A stretch of 64,000 nucleotides of DNA from Oidiodendron maius Zn (taxonomy: Eukaryota; Ascomycota; Leotiomycetes; Myxotrichaceae). The translations under genes and the position numbers were made by a program. The notes beneath the pieces were generated by a model. That model made no database searches and had not been told where the DNA came from. It saw nothing but the letters and a program-made list of their open reading frames with translations. Shown one piece after another: positions 42,722 through 52,771 of this stretch (positions within the stretch are counted from its first letter, which is position 1; each line of letters opens with the position of its first letter). The DNA lies in assembly GCA_000827325.1 (NCBI GenBank), contig KN832879.1:1702252-1766251 (forward strand), written 5' to 3'.

Positions 42722-45030
42722 TTACTTCTTTCCCGTCAAAGATTTCGTGACCATACCCAGACCAAGCCCTTCAAGGACTTGTTTGAGACCAAGTCCACCT
42801 AGAAGATGATCCAACAATCCACCAAGCCCAAGAGCACTAAGCAATCTTCCAACCAATCCAAGAACTCCACTTAGCAACAGACCAACCGCGGCGATAATTT
42901 GGCCTAGAGGCTCTGCCAACAAACCCCACAGAGGGTTCAGTTCCTTCTTGGCGTGAGGCATGCCTGCAATCTTCTTCTTGGCTTGATCAATAGTTTGTGT
43001 GATGCTTCCGGTTAACTCTTTCAACTGCTCTGCAAGACGATGTTCTTCTGGCGTAGCTTCCCGCGATGAAGTGTTGTGCTTAGCTTGGTTCTGAATACGT
43101 CCATCGGGATCGAGGGCTCTGATGGCACCATTACACTCTTGCAAGATCCCTCCGCCTTCTTCCAGCAGGGGCTTCACAGTGTCAACAAGTTTCTGCTCAT
43201 CGAGTTCCTCTTTTGGTTTGCGCTCTGCTGCATCAATAGCCTGTGGGTGATGTTAGAAACCGAATGATGTGAAATATTAGGAGGTTCTCCTTACATCCAT
43301 GATCATCTTCAAGATTGGCTTAATCTTGTCAATGGATTGCTCAATGCAGGCTGCAAGTTGCCCTGCAAGCTTCCTGTCTTGCGCGAGTTGTCTCTTCTTC
43401 TCAATTTCTTCCTCGGACTCTTGTGGTTCCTCCTCCTTTGGTTCCTCTGGAGGGGGTGGAATATTTTCAAGCAAGGTAACATGACCCACAGAGTTGCCCT
43501 TTCCATCAACCACATCACCATCATTATCGATTTCTTTACCAGCGCACTTTGTCACGTCCCCGTCTGTCAGCTTGGCAATAATATCGCCATTTTCATCGAC
43601 AACATTGCCCTCCCGGTTTACCTTGCGACCTGCGGCTGGGTGCTTCGAGATTTCCTTCTCTTCCTCTTCCCAGCGTTCGGCTCGGCCGATGGTGTTGCCA
43701 TTCTTGTCGAGGACATCTCCGTCCGCGTCAACTGGTTTCCCAAAGAGCATCTTTGGATCTCCACCAACAAGGCGGCCAATAGTCACGCCTTTCGCATCTT
43801 GAACTTTGCCGTCCTTAGTGACAGTCGGGTTGTCAAAGTCCGCGAAAGGCCCAGTCTTTTGTCCCTCTCTCTCTGCTTCTGGGACAAGCTCTGCCTTGCC
43901 TGCAATTTCTCCCATTTCGTTCACAACGTTACCATTTTTGTCGCACATTCTTCCAGCCAACCTCTTGGGGTCTCCTTCGATTAAGCGGCCAAACACCTGG
44001 CCACTTGAATCTACGATATTGCCGACTTTATTTACCTTCGAAGGGATCGAGTCAGCGGAATGTAATAAAAAATGAAAGACTGGATCGGAAAAAGAAAAAG
44101 CTCATATTCACGTACCCGCTTTCCGGCTAAGATCGACATGTCGACAACTTCAGGTTCTGGCTCATCTGGCTTTGTCCAGCGCTCGGCCTTGCCGAGAATA
44201 TTTCCGACTTTGTCCAGAACCTCTCCGTCCTTGTCAACCTTCTTTCCAGCCAGCTTTTTGGCATCGCCTTCGACCAACTTCCCGACGATTTGGCCTTCAA
44301 AGTTGACATTGCCATCTGAATCGACAACTGCGTCCGGGAAATCTTCAAATGGAGCACCGGAGTCCTCATCCCTCTCATCGTGCGGGACGATTTCAGCACG
44401 ACCAATAACCTTGCCATCGGACCAAATCTTTCCCTCAGCGTCACACTTCTTACCCACCAATTTAGACGTGGTGCCCTCAACAATACGTCCCAGCAGTTTC
44501 CCATTTTCGTCTGTAATATTTCCTACTTTGTTCACCTTCTTCCCCTCGAGCATAGAAAGATCGACGGCGTCAGGAACCTCAACATCAGGTTGCTCGACAT
44601 CAGGCTTCTCGACATCAGGCTTCTCGACATCAGACTTCTCAATATCAGGCTTCTCGACATCAGGCTCCTCGATATCAGGCTTCTCGACATCAGGCTCCTC
44701 GATATCAGGCTTCTCGACATCAGGCTCCTCGATATCAGGCTTCTCGACATCAGGCTCCTCGACATTAAGCTCCTCGACATTAGGCTCCTCGACATTATGC
44801 TGGTCGACATTTGGCGTTTCATTCAACTGTGACTGGCTCTCAGAGGCATCCTCAAAGGGTGGCACCATTGATTCTTCAGGCTCGGGTTCCCTATGTTCGA
44901 GGTCCCGTGGAGAATCCATATGTGTGGCGCCCTCTTTGGCTTGTGGAGTGTGGGCAGGCCGTGATGTTGCAACGTCTACCATCGTTATGATATTGGTCCA
45001 AAATGACTTTGCACTTTGTAATCCTGGCAA
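42722..45030 (-). CDS. DUF3659-repeat / LEA-like protein
   Basis: Three exons, 45030-44116, 44035-43295 and 43240-42722 (introns 80 and 54 nt), give 724 residues. Order: short N-terminus, an acidic tandem repeat of VEKPDIEEPD units (about 75-150), then a series of DUF3659-type repeats with the pattern GKKVNKVGNITDENGKLLGR..EGD..KLAGK (about 155-520), a Glu/Pro-rich hinge, an helical DUF6987-like stretch (RKLAGQLAACIEQSIDKIKP), and a hydrophobic Leu/Gly-rich end (LLLSGVLGLVGRLLSALG). Fungal annotations call such proteins LEA-domain proteins; roles in desiccation or spore tolerance are inferred, not shown. The exon 2 acceptor is AAG. The Met at 44982 is an alternative start. Central member of the 39.6-50.9 kb island. 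Confidence 0.85.
44581..44820 (-). repeat. In-frame acidic repeat of the LEA-like gene
   Basis: 15- and 30-bp units such as ctcgatatcaggcttctcgacatcagg (plus strand) repeat about fifteen times as 5-codon units V-E-(K/E)-P-D. Because the unit length is a multiple of three, long open frames appear in other frames and on the other strand; these are artefacts. Confidence 0.9.
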
Positions 45031-45963
45031 ATAAATCTCGTACGACGTTTTAGCAGTTGTTTGCGTAAGAAATTATATGTAGGTTATAAATTTCTAACGA
45101 ATAAGTGTTGGTGAGGTTGGAAATCTTTAAATAAATCTGGGGGATCACACTGATAAACATGATACGGAAATCTACGTCATAAAATTTACAGGATAGACTA
45201 TATCACCATGGTAAATCCTCGAATTATATGTCGTTAAAGTGAAATTTACATCACTGAATGTAAATTCACCAGCCACAAGACTTGGAATCCGACGCCACGC
45301 GTAACCGCTGGGAAATGATGGAGGGACATCCGGGGGGCAATATGTCATTCTACAGGGGCCGCCTTGGGATAGAGAAATCAGCTTCTCCAGTCTTCACATT
45401 AGGCTGCATCCTTGAGGAGCATAGGCGAGCCTCAAGGTATTGGCAGCTGTCACACATGACGCAAAGTATGAATATGATCGTCTTTTCAGCCACATGCAGC
45501 ATCTTGATTCATGCTCCGCATGAATTATCGGGGGCTACTTATGCCACTAGCTTCCTCTTGTGGTATATGCCCCACAAATCCGGCTCAGGGACCGGATAGC
45601 GGCCGTTAGAAGCTAAAATTGCCCCGCCGGAGTCGAGTGTCCGGCCGAGCTAAAGTCACCCCATATAGTATATACTCACGGTCTAGCAAGGGGATTGCAA
45701 CTTGTCTGACTATCAGTGGGGCCGATATTACGCCACCCGAGTTTGCTTGGCAATGTGTGTGGACGCCACAGGCGGCCATACTAGCTTGAAGTATGATATG
45801 GATGCAGGAAGTACAGTCTGTCCAGAAGCAGATAGCTAGGCCTGGATATTACAGTAGGAAGCGATTATCTCTGAGTAGTAATTATTCTCAATACAATGAA
45901 ACTGTCGAACTACGAAACATATCAACGCTCCCGAGGTATCTCCCATAACAAAGTTGCACGGCA
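45031..45963. other. Intergenic, no gene seen
   Basis: Upstream region of the LEA-like gene and downstream of the next minus-strand gene. No frame with supporting features. Confidence 0.4.
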
Positions 45964-46301
45964 TCACACATTCCCTCTTAGGACCCCTTTATCCACGGCA
46001 TCCCCCACCTGGCCACCGACATGCTCAGTTGCAAAGACATTCCCAGCAGTATCTCCAATGTTTCTCTGGATACCATCCACGTCCTTGTTACCCGTAACCT
46101 CTGTCTTGCGTAGTGAATCTTCCAGAGTTCAGCACTGCTCCGCGACGATCTACAAAACTAGGGTTGAAGGTGTTACCTACCTTTAACACCGTACGACGTT
46201 CGATTTTCTCCGAAATATTTCAGATACGTATCTTCAACCCAATGCAAGGTGGAGTCATAGTACCGAGAGTACCAAGGCTTTTTACTCTGCGGCATGTCCA
46301 T
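45964..46301 (-). CDS. Small hydrophilic protein, CsbD/conidiation-like
   Basis: Assembled by hand: exons 46301-46181 and 46118-45964 with a 62-nt intron (gtaggt..gaag, branch-like gctgaac) give 91 residues in frame. Exon 1 reads MDMPQSKKPWYSRYYDS and HWVEDTYLKYFGENRTSYGVK; exon 2 continues DSLRKTEVTGNKDVDGIQ and ends with a Gly/Asp/Val-rich tail (NVFATEHVGGQVGDAVDKG). Compact, charged, without membrane segment. It resembles small stress- or conidiation-linked fungal proteins of the island type. The AAG acceptor is unusual, but the LEA gene next door uses one too. Family not named with certainty. Confidence 0.65.
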
Positions 46302-46832
46302 GGTAGATTCTGAGCGTGATGGATTCTGGCTAGAATGAGGTGTGTAGTATTAATGTGAACGTCGCCGTAGAAAGATGTGCAAGACTGCTGTGAATCGCGA
46401 ATTACTGTTAGGAGATAGGTATATATATCAATTTTATGACTGCATTAAGAATACCGTATCATACAGACATGCATCTTGACGTCTCACATCCCGTGTTTTC
46501 GTGTTTTGAGACACAGAGACCCTGCACGGCTGAAGTGAACATTTCATATTTGCCACCAACCGCCATTCGTCTTGTGCCATAAATGACATCTGTGGCTGAT
46601 ATTGCAGGGCTTTACATCCAAAGGTTTCAATAGCAATTCCTCTGCTGCAATTATCAAGCTGCAAAGGTTAGGCGGTGTTCAAGGCATCGGCCTCGTCGAC
46701 GATGATACTTGTCATGATACTACAATATCGATATATTAACTTTCAATTCGCTCATGACATAGCTTTAATGAGGATACTTTGCTTTAGCTATATAGTCTGT
46801 TTGATAGAATTTTTGAGAAGCGCCGTAAGTCA
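46302..46832. other. Intergenic, no gene seen
   Basis: Short frames only. Contains the promoter of the small gene at 46301 and the 3' end of the next gene. Confidence 0.4.
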
Positions 46833-47590
46833 TTACGCAATGATAGGATCTCCCTTCTGCATTCTCAACTCCTTTCTTGTCAGCTCTATCTCCATAATTC
46901 TCCTGTGCACCGGGACCTTCTTTTCTAATCCATCATCGTCATAGTCGAAGTACAGTTGCCATACATTTTCTTCGACCTCTACCACGGTAAAGCCTTCCCA
47001 CCCATCGAATGTTAATCTCTTATCAATCGGGGTGCAATTCCACGGTCCAACTATGTGCGGCTCCGCGTCAACCTTCAGACCATATTTTACCTCGTATGTG
47101 TCCTTGTCCACATATACCCAGTTCAGTTGTGGAGGATCGTCATAGATAGTTGTCACATAGCCATCGCCTCTCCGACCCCATTTCTTATCCGGGTATTGAA
47201 AGAAGTAACCAGCAAAAAGATGCCCGCGTTCATCAAGCCTGTCCGGATCTTGGCCATCATCGGAATCGTTTTTTAATTTGATCTTTGGATTCACAGTCGT
47301 AGCATATAACTGCAAACACCAACGTACACTGTTAGCTCTAAGTGTTCTTGATAAATCGACCTCTGCTTTCGAAAGTCAAGGGGAACGGATACCTTCTGGT
47401 CATGCAGGACAATAGTGCCGCCGTGGATATCCCTCGCCTTTCTGCTTGGATCTGAACAAGTCACTAGAAGATTTGACTTCCTTCCTCTATGCTGCTCCCT
47501 TTTATTCTGACTTTGACCTTGCCTTACGGCTTCTGTTGTCCCGATAATAGCGGGACAAGCAGCTATCGAAGTGATGATACCTAGGACCAT
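46833..47590 (-). CDS. Uncharacterised fungal protein, 224 aa
   Basis: Exons 47590-47393 and 47309-46833, 83-nt intron (GTATCC donor, tttgcag acceptor), give 224 residues. The N-terminus has a short hydrophobic segment (MVLGIITSIAACPAIIG), then a basic linker and HGGTIVLHDQK before the junction and LYATTVNPK after it. Exon 2 is soluble, aromatic- and acid-rich: HLFAGYFFQYPDKKWG, DDPPQLNWVYVDKDT, VGPWNCTP, GWEGFTVVE and WQLYFDYDDDG. This looks like a conserved fungal protein family of moderate size, one per small gene island, with no known role. The splice is supported by frame and by natural continuity at the junction. Function unknown. Confidence 0.7.
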
Positions 47591-48043
47591 GGCAAGTGTG
47601 TTTAGGAATCATGGGAGATACATATGTAGAAATGAGCAGTGGCTCCTTTGAAGTTTATTCGACAGTAAATCTTTCAAACAATTAATACGAGAGCACTGTT
47701 GTCGCCACAAATACCCCGGCAATCAACCTATCATTTATAAGCCTAATAAATGTGAACCCTGTTGGCTAGCTACATCAGGTACATAATTCACAAATTCCTG
47801 GCACAGAATCCATGTTCTGCGCCACAGATAGAGACCCACAAACGTCATTGCGCGTAGGGTTGCGACGGTTAGCGTCACATCCCAGAGAATGAATAGACCA
47901 GAACGTCATTCTTCAGATTCGCACTTTATTTATTTGAGACTTATATAGCCTACTTGTGTTACCCTCCAGCCCTTCACCATATTACAATTTCAATCTATAA
48001 CTGTGGAGAATACTTCCATAGCCATTCAAATCCCAACCTCAAT
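47591..48043. other. Divergent intergenic region
   Basis: Between the minus-strand 224-aa gene and paralogue B. Both promoters lie here; no specific motif recognised. Confidence 0.35.
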
Positions 48044-48498
48044 ATGTCAGACACGTAAGGAGCTCCCAATCATCATGTATTCAGAGATAACACTCAAGCA
48101 GAGAAAGGCAGCAAGAAAACATGTCTGACGAGCACGGTCAGCAATACGACTATGCCTCCGACACCAGCGGAGAGGAGGAGCAAAACAACGTGCTACAGAA
48201 GGCTGAGCCACGAGGGCAGCGCACCATGCAGCGGGCCAGGCAAACCAGGAACCAAAACCAACCGCTGCCCGCTCAAACCGACGCCCCCAATGGGCAGATT
48301 GCCGCACCACAAAACCAACAATTTACCGGCATGATGGGGGGACAGGCGGGGGCAATTCGACAATCACGAATCAAAGACAGACCAGTGCCCAAGGAGACTC
48401 GGGACAGCTCGCTGAAGGTCAAGATCGAGTTGGATCTGGAAGTTGAGGTAGATCTCTATGCCCGCGTCAAGGGAGACGTTACTATCGGACTGATGTAG
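48044..48498 (+). CDS. Disordered protein with conserved C-terminal beta module (paralogue B)
   Basis: Like paralogue A: an 11-nt first exon (48044-48054), a 44-nt intron (gtaagg..ctcaag) and main exon 48099-48498, giving 136 residues. Joining gives MSDT followed by a Gln/Glu-rich stretch and then MSDEHGQQYDYASD; without the intron, translation could start at the second Met (48121), so that start is the fallback. The body is rich in Gln, Asn, Arg and Pro. The C-terminus shares with paralogue A the stretch IRQSRIKDRPV, then KVKIELDLEVEVDLYARVKG and ends VTIGLM. A detached copy of the last 16 codons follows at 48516. Function unknown; a member of the same duplicated family. Confidence 0.82.
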
Positions 48499-48515
48499 TA
48501 ATGCGTCGGTTCTAG

Positions 48516-48566
48516 GTTGACCTGTATGCCCGAGTCAAGGGCGATGTTACAATCGGGCTATTGTAA
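48516..48566 (+). pseudogene. Orphan duplicate of the C-terminal module tail
   Basis: Reads VDLYARVKGDVTIGL with a final Leu and stop TAA, in a different register from the upstream stop. Only 15 nt separate it from the TAG-containing end of paralogue B. DNA differs by several silent changes from the paralogue B tail. It is the remnant of a tandem duplicate of a gene or of its last exon. Confidence 0.85.
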
Positions 48567-48950
48567 GGAGGGCCTATCCTTTGCATGACGGAAAATGGTT
48601 TAATACGAGGCTAGGCGGTGATGTGTTTGTGGAGCAGGCTCAGAAGGCCAAATTTATCGCTAAGAATTGGACAAGGAGTGAGCAAGATGTGATACGGAAC
48701 CATAGCTAGTAAATGGATCAGTTATCCAGAATACGCAGGGACAACCTATAATTGGTGGCTGTAATTGCCTGTAGAGTGACGTAACGACGCATTAGCATGA
48801 GGTCCCAGGCTTGGCGCCTAAATGGCCCGGCCAAATGTTGCACAGCGGTACAAAATCTGGACTTTTTGTAATTTAATCGCAAAGCCGTCACTCGTAAAAC
48901 GTGTAGCTTTACAATAAACCTCTAACTCTCTCCATAGAGATCAGGCCAGA
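48567..48950. other. Intergenic, no gene seen
   Basis: Upstream region of the third module gene; no supported feature. Confidence 0.35.
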
Positions 48951-49685
48951 ATGAGCGAGAAATCGATTAGCACAGTTGAGGATACGCTACCTGACGATGA
49001 ATTAGATCAGGAGCGGCCAGCAGCGAGCGTGCACAACAACCAGCCTCCCACTCCTCCGAGGTCTAACAGTGCATTGAACGATTATTCCGATGTCGAATCC
49101 GTTGACTCGCAGAGCTCCATGTCAGCCCGCCGACGACGTCAACGTGGCGGGCGGAAGCAGAAGAGGGACAGGATACCACCGTCGGTGCTGCAGTCGGCTA
49201 CTGAGTTCGAAATACCAAAGTCCGCCCCACAAGAGCCAGAAGCACAAGCAGATGCAGAATCAATTGGAATTACATCCCCACCAGAGGAATATGATGACGA
49301 GGCGCTGCGGAAAGCAAGATCGACAAGGACTCGTGGCTCGACCAGCGAGCGATCTTCCACCAAAGAATCACAAAGGGACACCGGAATCAAAGCATTTAGC
49401 GTTGCGACCGCTGAATCTTCAGGCAGGCGACCCGTAGGCATAACAATCGAGCGTCCGAAGGAAGCGGAGAAGCCGAATCGTGACAGCAGCCGGAAAGGCA
49501 CTTCGAAAACAGACGAGAAACTCGCAGAGGGCCGCAAGGAGGAAGAGGAGGAGGAGCACGAGGAAAAGAGGGATACGGAGAAAGACACGAGGAAGCCCGT
49601 ATCCATACGGCTTGATCTCAACCTCGAAGTCGAGATACTCTTGCGCGCAAAGATCAAAGGCGATATCACGATCACCTTTCTGTGA
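48951..49685 (+). CDS. Disordered protein with C-terminal beta module (paralogue C)
   Basis: Single exon of 244 residues starting MSEKSISTVEDTLPDDELDQE. Highly charged and Ser/Glu/Arg-rich, with runs such as SARRRRQRGGRKQKRDR and a Glu/Lys-rich stretch (EEEEEEHEEKRDTEKDTRK). The end is VSIRLDLNLEVEILLRAKIKGD, then ITITFL, a diverged form of the module in paralogues A and B (LDLEVEVDLYARVKGDVTIGLM). The module sits exactly at the C-terminus in all three, pointing to a function needing a free carboxyl end or to a self-assembling strand. No introns; start chosen as the first Met. Function unknown. Confidence 0.85.
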   Translation: MSEKSISTVEDTLPDDELDQERPAASVHNNQPPTPPRSNSALNDYSDVESVDSQSSMSARRRRQRGGRKQKRDRIPPSVLQSATEFEIPKSAPQEPEAQADAESIGITSPPEEYDDEALRKARSTRTRGSTSERSSTKESQRDTGIKAFSVATAESSGRRPVGITIERPKEAEKPNRDSSRKGTSKTDEKLAEGRKEEEEEEHEEKRDTEKDTRKPVSIRLDLNLEVEILLRAKIKGDITITFL

Positions 49686-50500
49686 GTCTACGAGAAGAAT
49701 TTTACCATTTGATGATCACTAATTGTTTTCCAGAGAGTAATTCAATATGACCTTCTCGGCGCATTCTTTTTATCTCAGTATTATAAGGTGTCATCGATGG
49801 GTATTAGCTAGTCAGTGTAATGTAGAAGCCACAATCATATCTACAGCTACCAGAAGCCGCATAGTGTTCAACCGACCAGTATGAAAAAGGCATAATACTT
49901 CTCCCGCCCAGTCCAGACTATACTGCTACCATCCTCATCTCGCGGATGTGCCCAAAAATGACACCGATAGCACCGCCACAATTGTGACGTCAGGAGGGGA
50001 TCGCCCCCGGACCGATCCTCACCTGACAGTGAGATGGCCCTCACCCGGGAACACGAATCACGCGCAGACCTGCTGTGGGGAAGAGAAGCTCCTGAAATTC
50101 GAAACTTGGCTGTTCCCTCCACTTATCTCGTCATAGGGACGGCCTCGGTCCCAAATGAAAGCCAGCCCGCCCCTCGATCAAACGAAGGGTGTCCAGCTAG
50201 CTGTACAAGGATGCCATAATATTACGCGGCCATCTTCCGAAACCAGATTTTCCCTAATGCATGCCAGAGGTCGCCACGAGGATCCCAGGGCGAAATGCAG
50301 AATGACATGACGGTGCGGAACCGTTATCCAACCGAAGTTTGGAGATCACTATGGCAGAATATCATCGGTTATGATGTCTCGACATTTGTATCATTATATA
50401 GGGAACAAGCCATCCTCCAAGTAAATCAACCATTCGCATCAAAACTCTGCCTCTATACAGCCATTTGTCACATTTCTATAGCTTACCGCATAACATCAAA
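49686..50500. other. Intergenic, no gene seen
   Basis: Short frames on both strands with no domain. The last 150 bp are the promoter of the gene at 50501. Confidence 0.4.
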
Positions 50501-50868
50501 ATGGCTGGTTGGTACCCCACCTCCATAGACAGTTCCATTAGACAAAGTGGACTAACTAACAACTAGGCCTTCTAGGAAACCTAACAAACGCTCTCGATAA
50601 TACTCTCACGGGGGGAGACAAAGAGAATGGCCAAGGTGGACTTCTCGGAGCTGTCACTGGAACCGTAACGAAGACAGTTGATGGAGCCGGAAATGTTGTG
50701 GGCCAGACAACTGATGGTGCCGGAAACGTTATTGGGAAGACAACTAGTGGTGTTGCCAACACAGCTGGCCAGACTACTGATGCTGCCGGGAATATCGTTG
50801 GCGGGGCAGCGAATACAGTTGGGGGTGCAACGAATCAAGCTGGGGGAGTGCTTGGTGGGCAACAGTAG
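50501..50868 (+). CDS. Gly/Ala/Thr-rich LEA-like protein
   Basis: Hand-built: exon 50501-50507 (MA plus one base), 59-nt intron (gttggt..actaactaac..aactag) and exon 50567-50868 give 102 residues. After MAGLLGNLTNALDNTL the protein repeats an 11-12-residue motif of the type GQTTDGAGNVVGK / GQTTDAAGNIVGG, ending GGVLGGQQ. Such Gly/Ala/Thr repeats, hydrophilic and without a fold of their own, are typical of LEA-like and conidial hydrophilic proteins. The intron is supported by frame and by the duplicate branch site. It closes the small-gene island. Confidence 0.78.
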
Positions 50869-51344
50869 AGATAGAAGGATGTGTAGAGTAGGCTGAGGTA
50901 GCATGTTCTCACAATTAGGGCTCACAAAAGCAATAACTGTTATAACCCCTGTTTAATCTAAAGATACACCTGACGAATATCTTTCCCATACATACCCCTT
51001 GAAGAAATTGTAGTTAAGCACAGTATAGAACGAATCTAAGCCGAGGCGCTCGGGATACGTTGTCTCGGAAAATAAAAAGGGAAACCCCTCCCCCCCCCCG
51101 CCGGGCAAGGTAAAACAAGTCCAGAAGAGCTCCACCACCAACATTGATTTGATTTCTGTCGCTCTCATTGAGGGAAAGTAGTTTTATATTGATGCAAAAT
51201 CCAGACGTAGGATAAAAAATCTAGCCTCCAGAGTTAAAAGTCGTGGGAGGGTCAAATATAGTAATTGGTTGCTATATTAACCCTTGAACAATAAAGCAGG
51301 TGGAGACTGCGCAGCTTGTATGCACAGCTCGCATCTACAATACA
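50869..51344. other. Convergent intergenic region
   Basis: Contains a run of ten C's at about 51091-51100. No gene recognised. Confidence 0.4.
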
Positions 51345-52771
51345 TTACGGCCGAAGGAGAAGTTGGCGCCTTACGAAATTGTCGCTATTTGAATCGAACC
51401 CGTCTGCGGCAATCAGGATGCTCTTGACCTCACGAATGGTGCGTGCCAGCTCGGCCTGGATCCAGTTGCCTAGAATGCCAGACGGGTCCCTACTGGAGTC
51501 GCCCTCGCTTGTACTGAAGGTCTCATACTCGCTATCGCCCCGGCGCATCTGAATCCTTGCGGCCAGCGCTGCCGCTTTGCGCAACTCGCTGAGCAACAGG
51601 TGTTGGCTGAGTGTCGCGCGATCCTCGGCATCGACATCGAAGTGACCAATGGAGACAGACAGGCTCTCGAGCGTCCTCGGGCTGAAGCTGCTCGACACTG
51701 GCGTCCCGCGGCTGCGGCCGTGCGCGCAGTCGTCTGGCAGGGCAGAATTTGGGCTTGACACGAATCTGCTCTGGCTCTTTATCGGCGTAGCGGCGGAGCG
51801 GATAATGCGCCCTGCCACCTGGTACCAGAAGATGGCCTTTGAGAAGATCGAGGCGTGGAGGAAGGCGAGCGGCGCATGCCGCTCCAAGCACTTGCAGTCC
51901 ATGGTCTGCTGCAATGTGCCCAGCGCTAACTTGTTGGCTTCGAGGATGTGGTCGAGGTTCAGGATGGGTAGCTGAGCTGGTTGGGGCCGTCGAGTGCGCG
52001 CTTTTTACTACAGTCGTACCGCATCTCCAACCGCAGCGGCTCCAGAGCTGACGAAGCGAGGTTGTAGCATGAATGCGGCTGTGACTGCTGCTGTTGGGGT
52101 GATTGCTGAGAAATGGGATTGCCGGAGCTGCGAAGGTGCTGCGGGCTCTGATTGTGATCTATCGATGGTGGCTGCCATCCTCGCGACGCCGACGATAGAC
52201 TGGAAGCTTGACTGGGCGATGGGCCGGAAATTGGTTCTAAGAGGACATCTACCAAGAATCGAGTGTGCTCGGTCGACTCGGTCACCGTCTCATGCAGAGA
52301 ATACGCCGATTCCAAGCTTGTGTAGGATTGCTTTCTGCCGCCTGCTTGACCATAGTTTGGAAATAAAAGCGCCGGATCGACGAAAGAAGACCACTCGTCA
52401 TCTGGGATAGGAGACTCGGGGGTGGACAGAGTGTACTGGTCCTGCTCGCTGCTCCATATCGCGGGAAGGCTGCGGGAGATGCCACTGTCGTGTAGAAGGT
52501 CCTCAAATCCCATGTCAAGCTCGGGCCCGTAGTGGCCGTGTCGCAGCGACGGCACATCCACTAAAACCCGCGGCGCCAGACTGTTCGCTGCCATCTTGCC
52601 ATCTGCGGAACGCTTCCTGCGCGGCTGCTTGCCGTGCTTTCTAGACACTCCGTAAACGCACTCGGTACCGCCTGAAAGACACCGACGACACGCTGGCCGT
52701 TCCTTGTCGCATTTGACTTTGGAGCTGGCGCAGGCATCGCACTACGCCCTTAACGTCTGTGTCGTTTGCAT
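51345..52771 (-). pseudogene. AflR-like Zn(II)2Cys6 regulator, inactivated
   Basis: From ATG 52771 (MQTTQTLRA) the frame meets TAG at 52744-52742, directly before the first zinc Cys. Past it, the same frame reads a full binuclear cluster (CDACASSKVKCDKE, PACRRCLSGGTEC), then a basic linker and Ser/Pro/Gln-rich middle, the pattern of AflR-type cluster regulators. The frame ends at 51959; about there the AflR-domain C-terminus continues in a shifted frame (LPILNLDHILEANKLALG; FSKAIFWYQVAG; VDAEDRATLSQHLLLSELRK) to a stop at 51345. So at least one nonsense and one frameshift. An alternative exon supplying the N-terminus cannot be excluded for the first, but the second break is clear. It lies beside the transporter, P450 and methyltransferase genes, as a cluster regulator would. 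Confidence 0.82.

Noticed and set aside
44072-45034. Long plus-strand open frames opposite the LEA-like gene
   Set aside because: They arise because the 15/30-bp repeat keeps all frames open; composition (Ser/Thr/Phe repeats) is an antisense artefact, and the minus strand has domains and introns.
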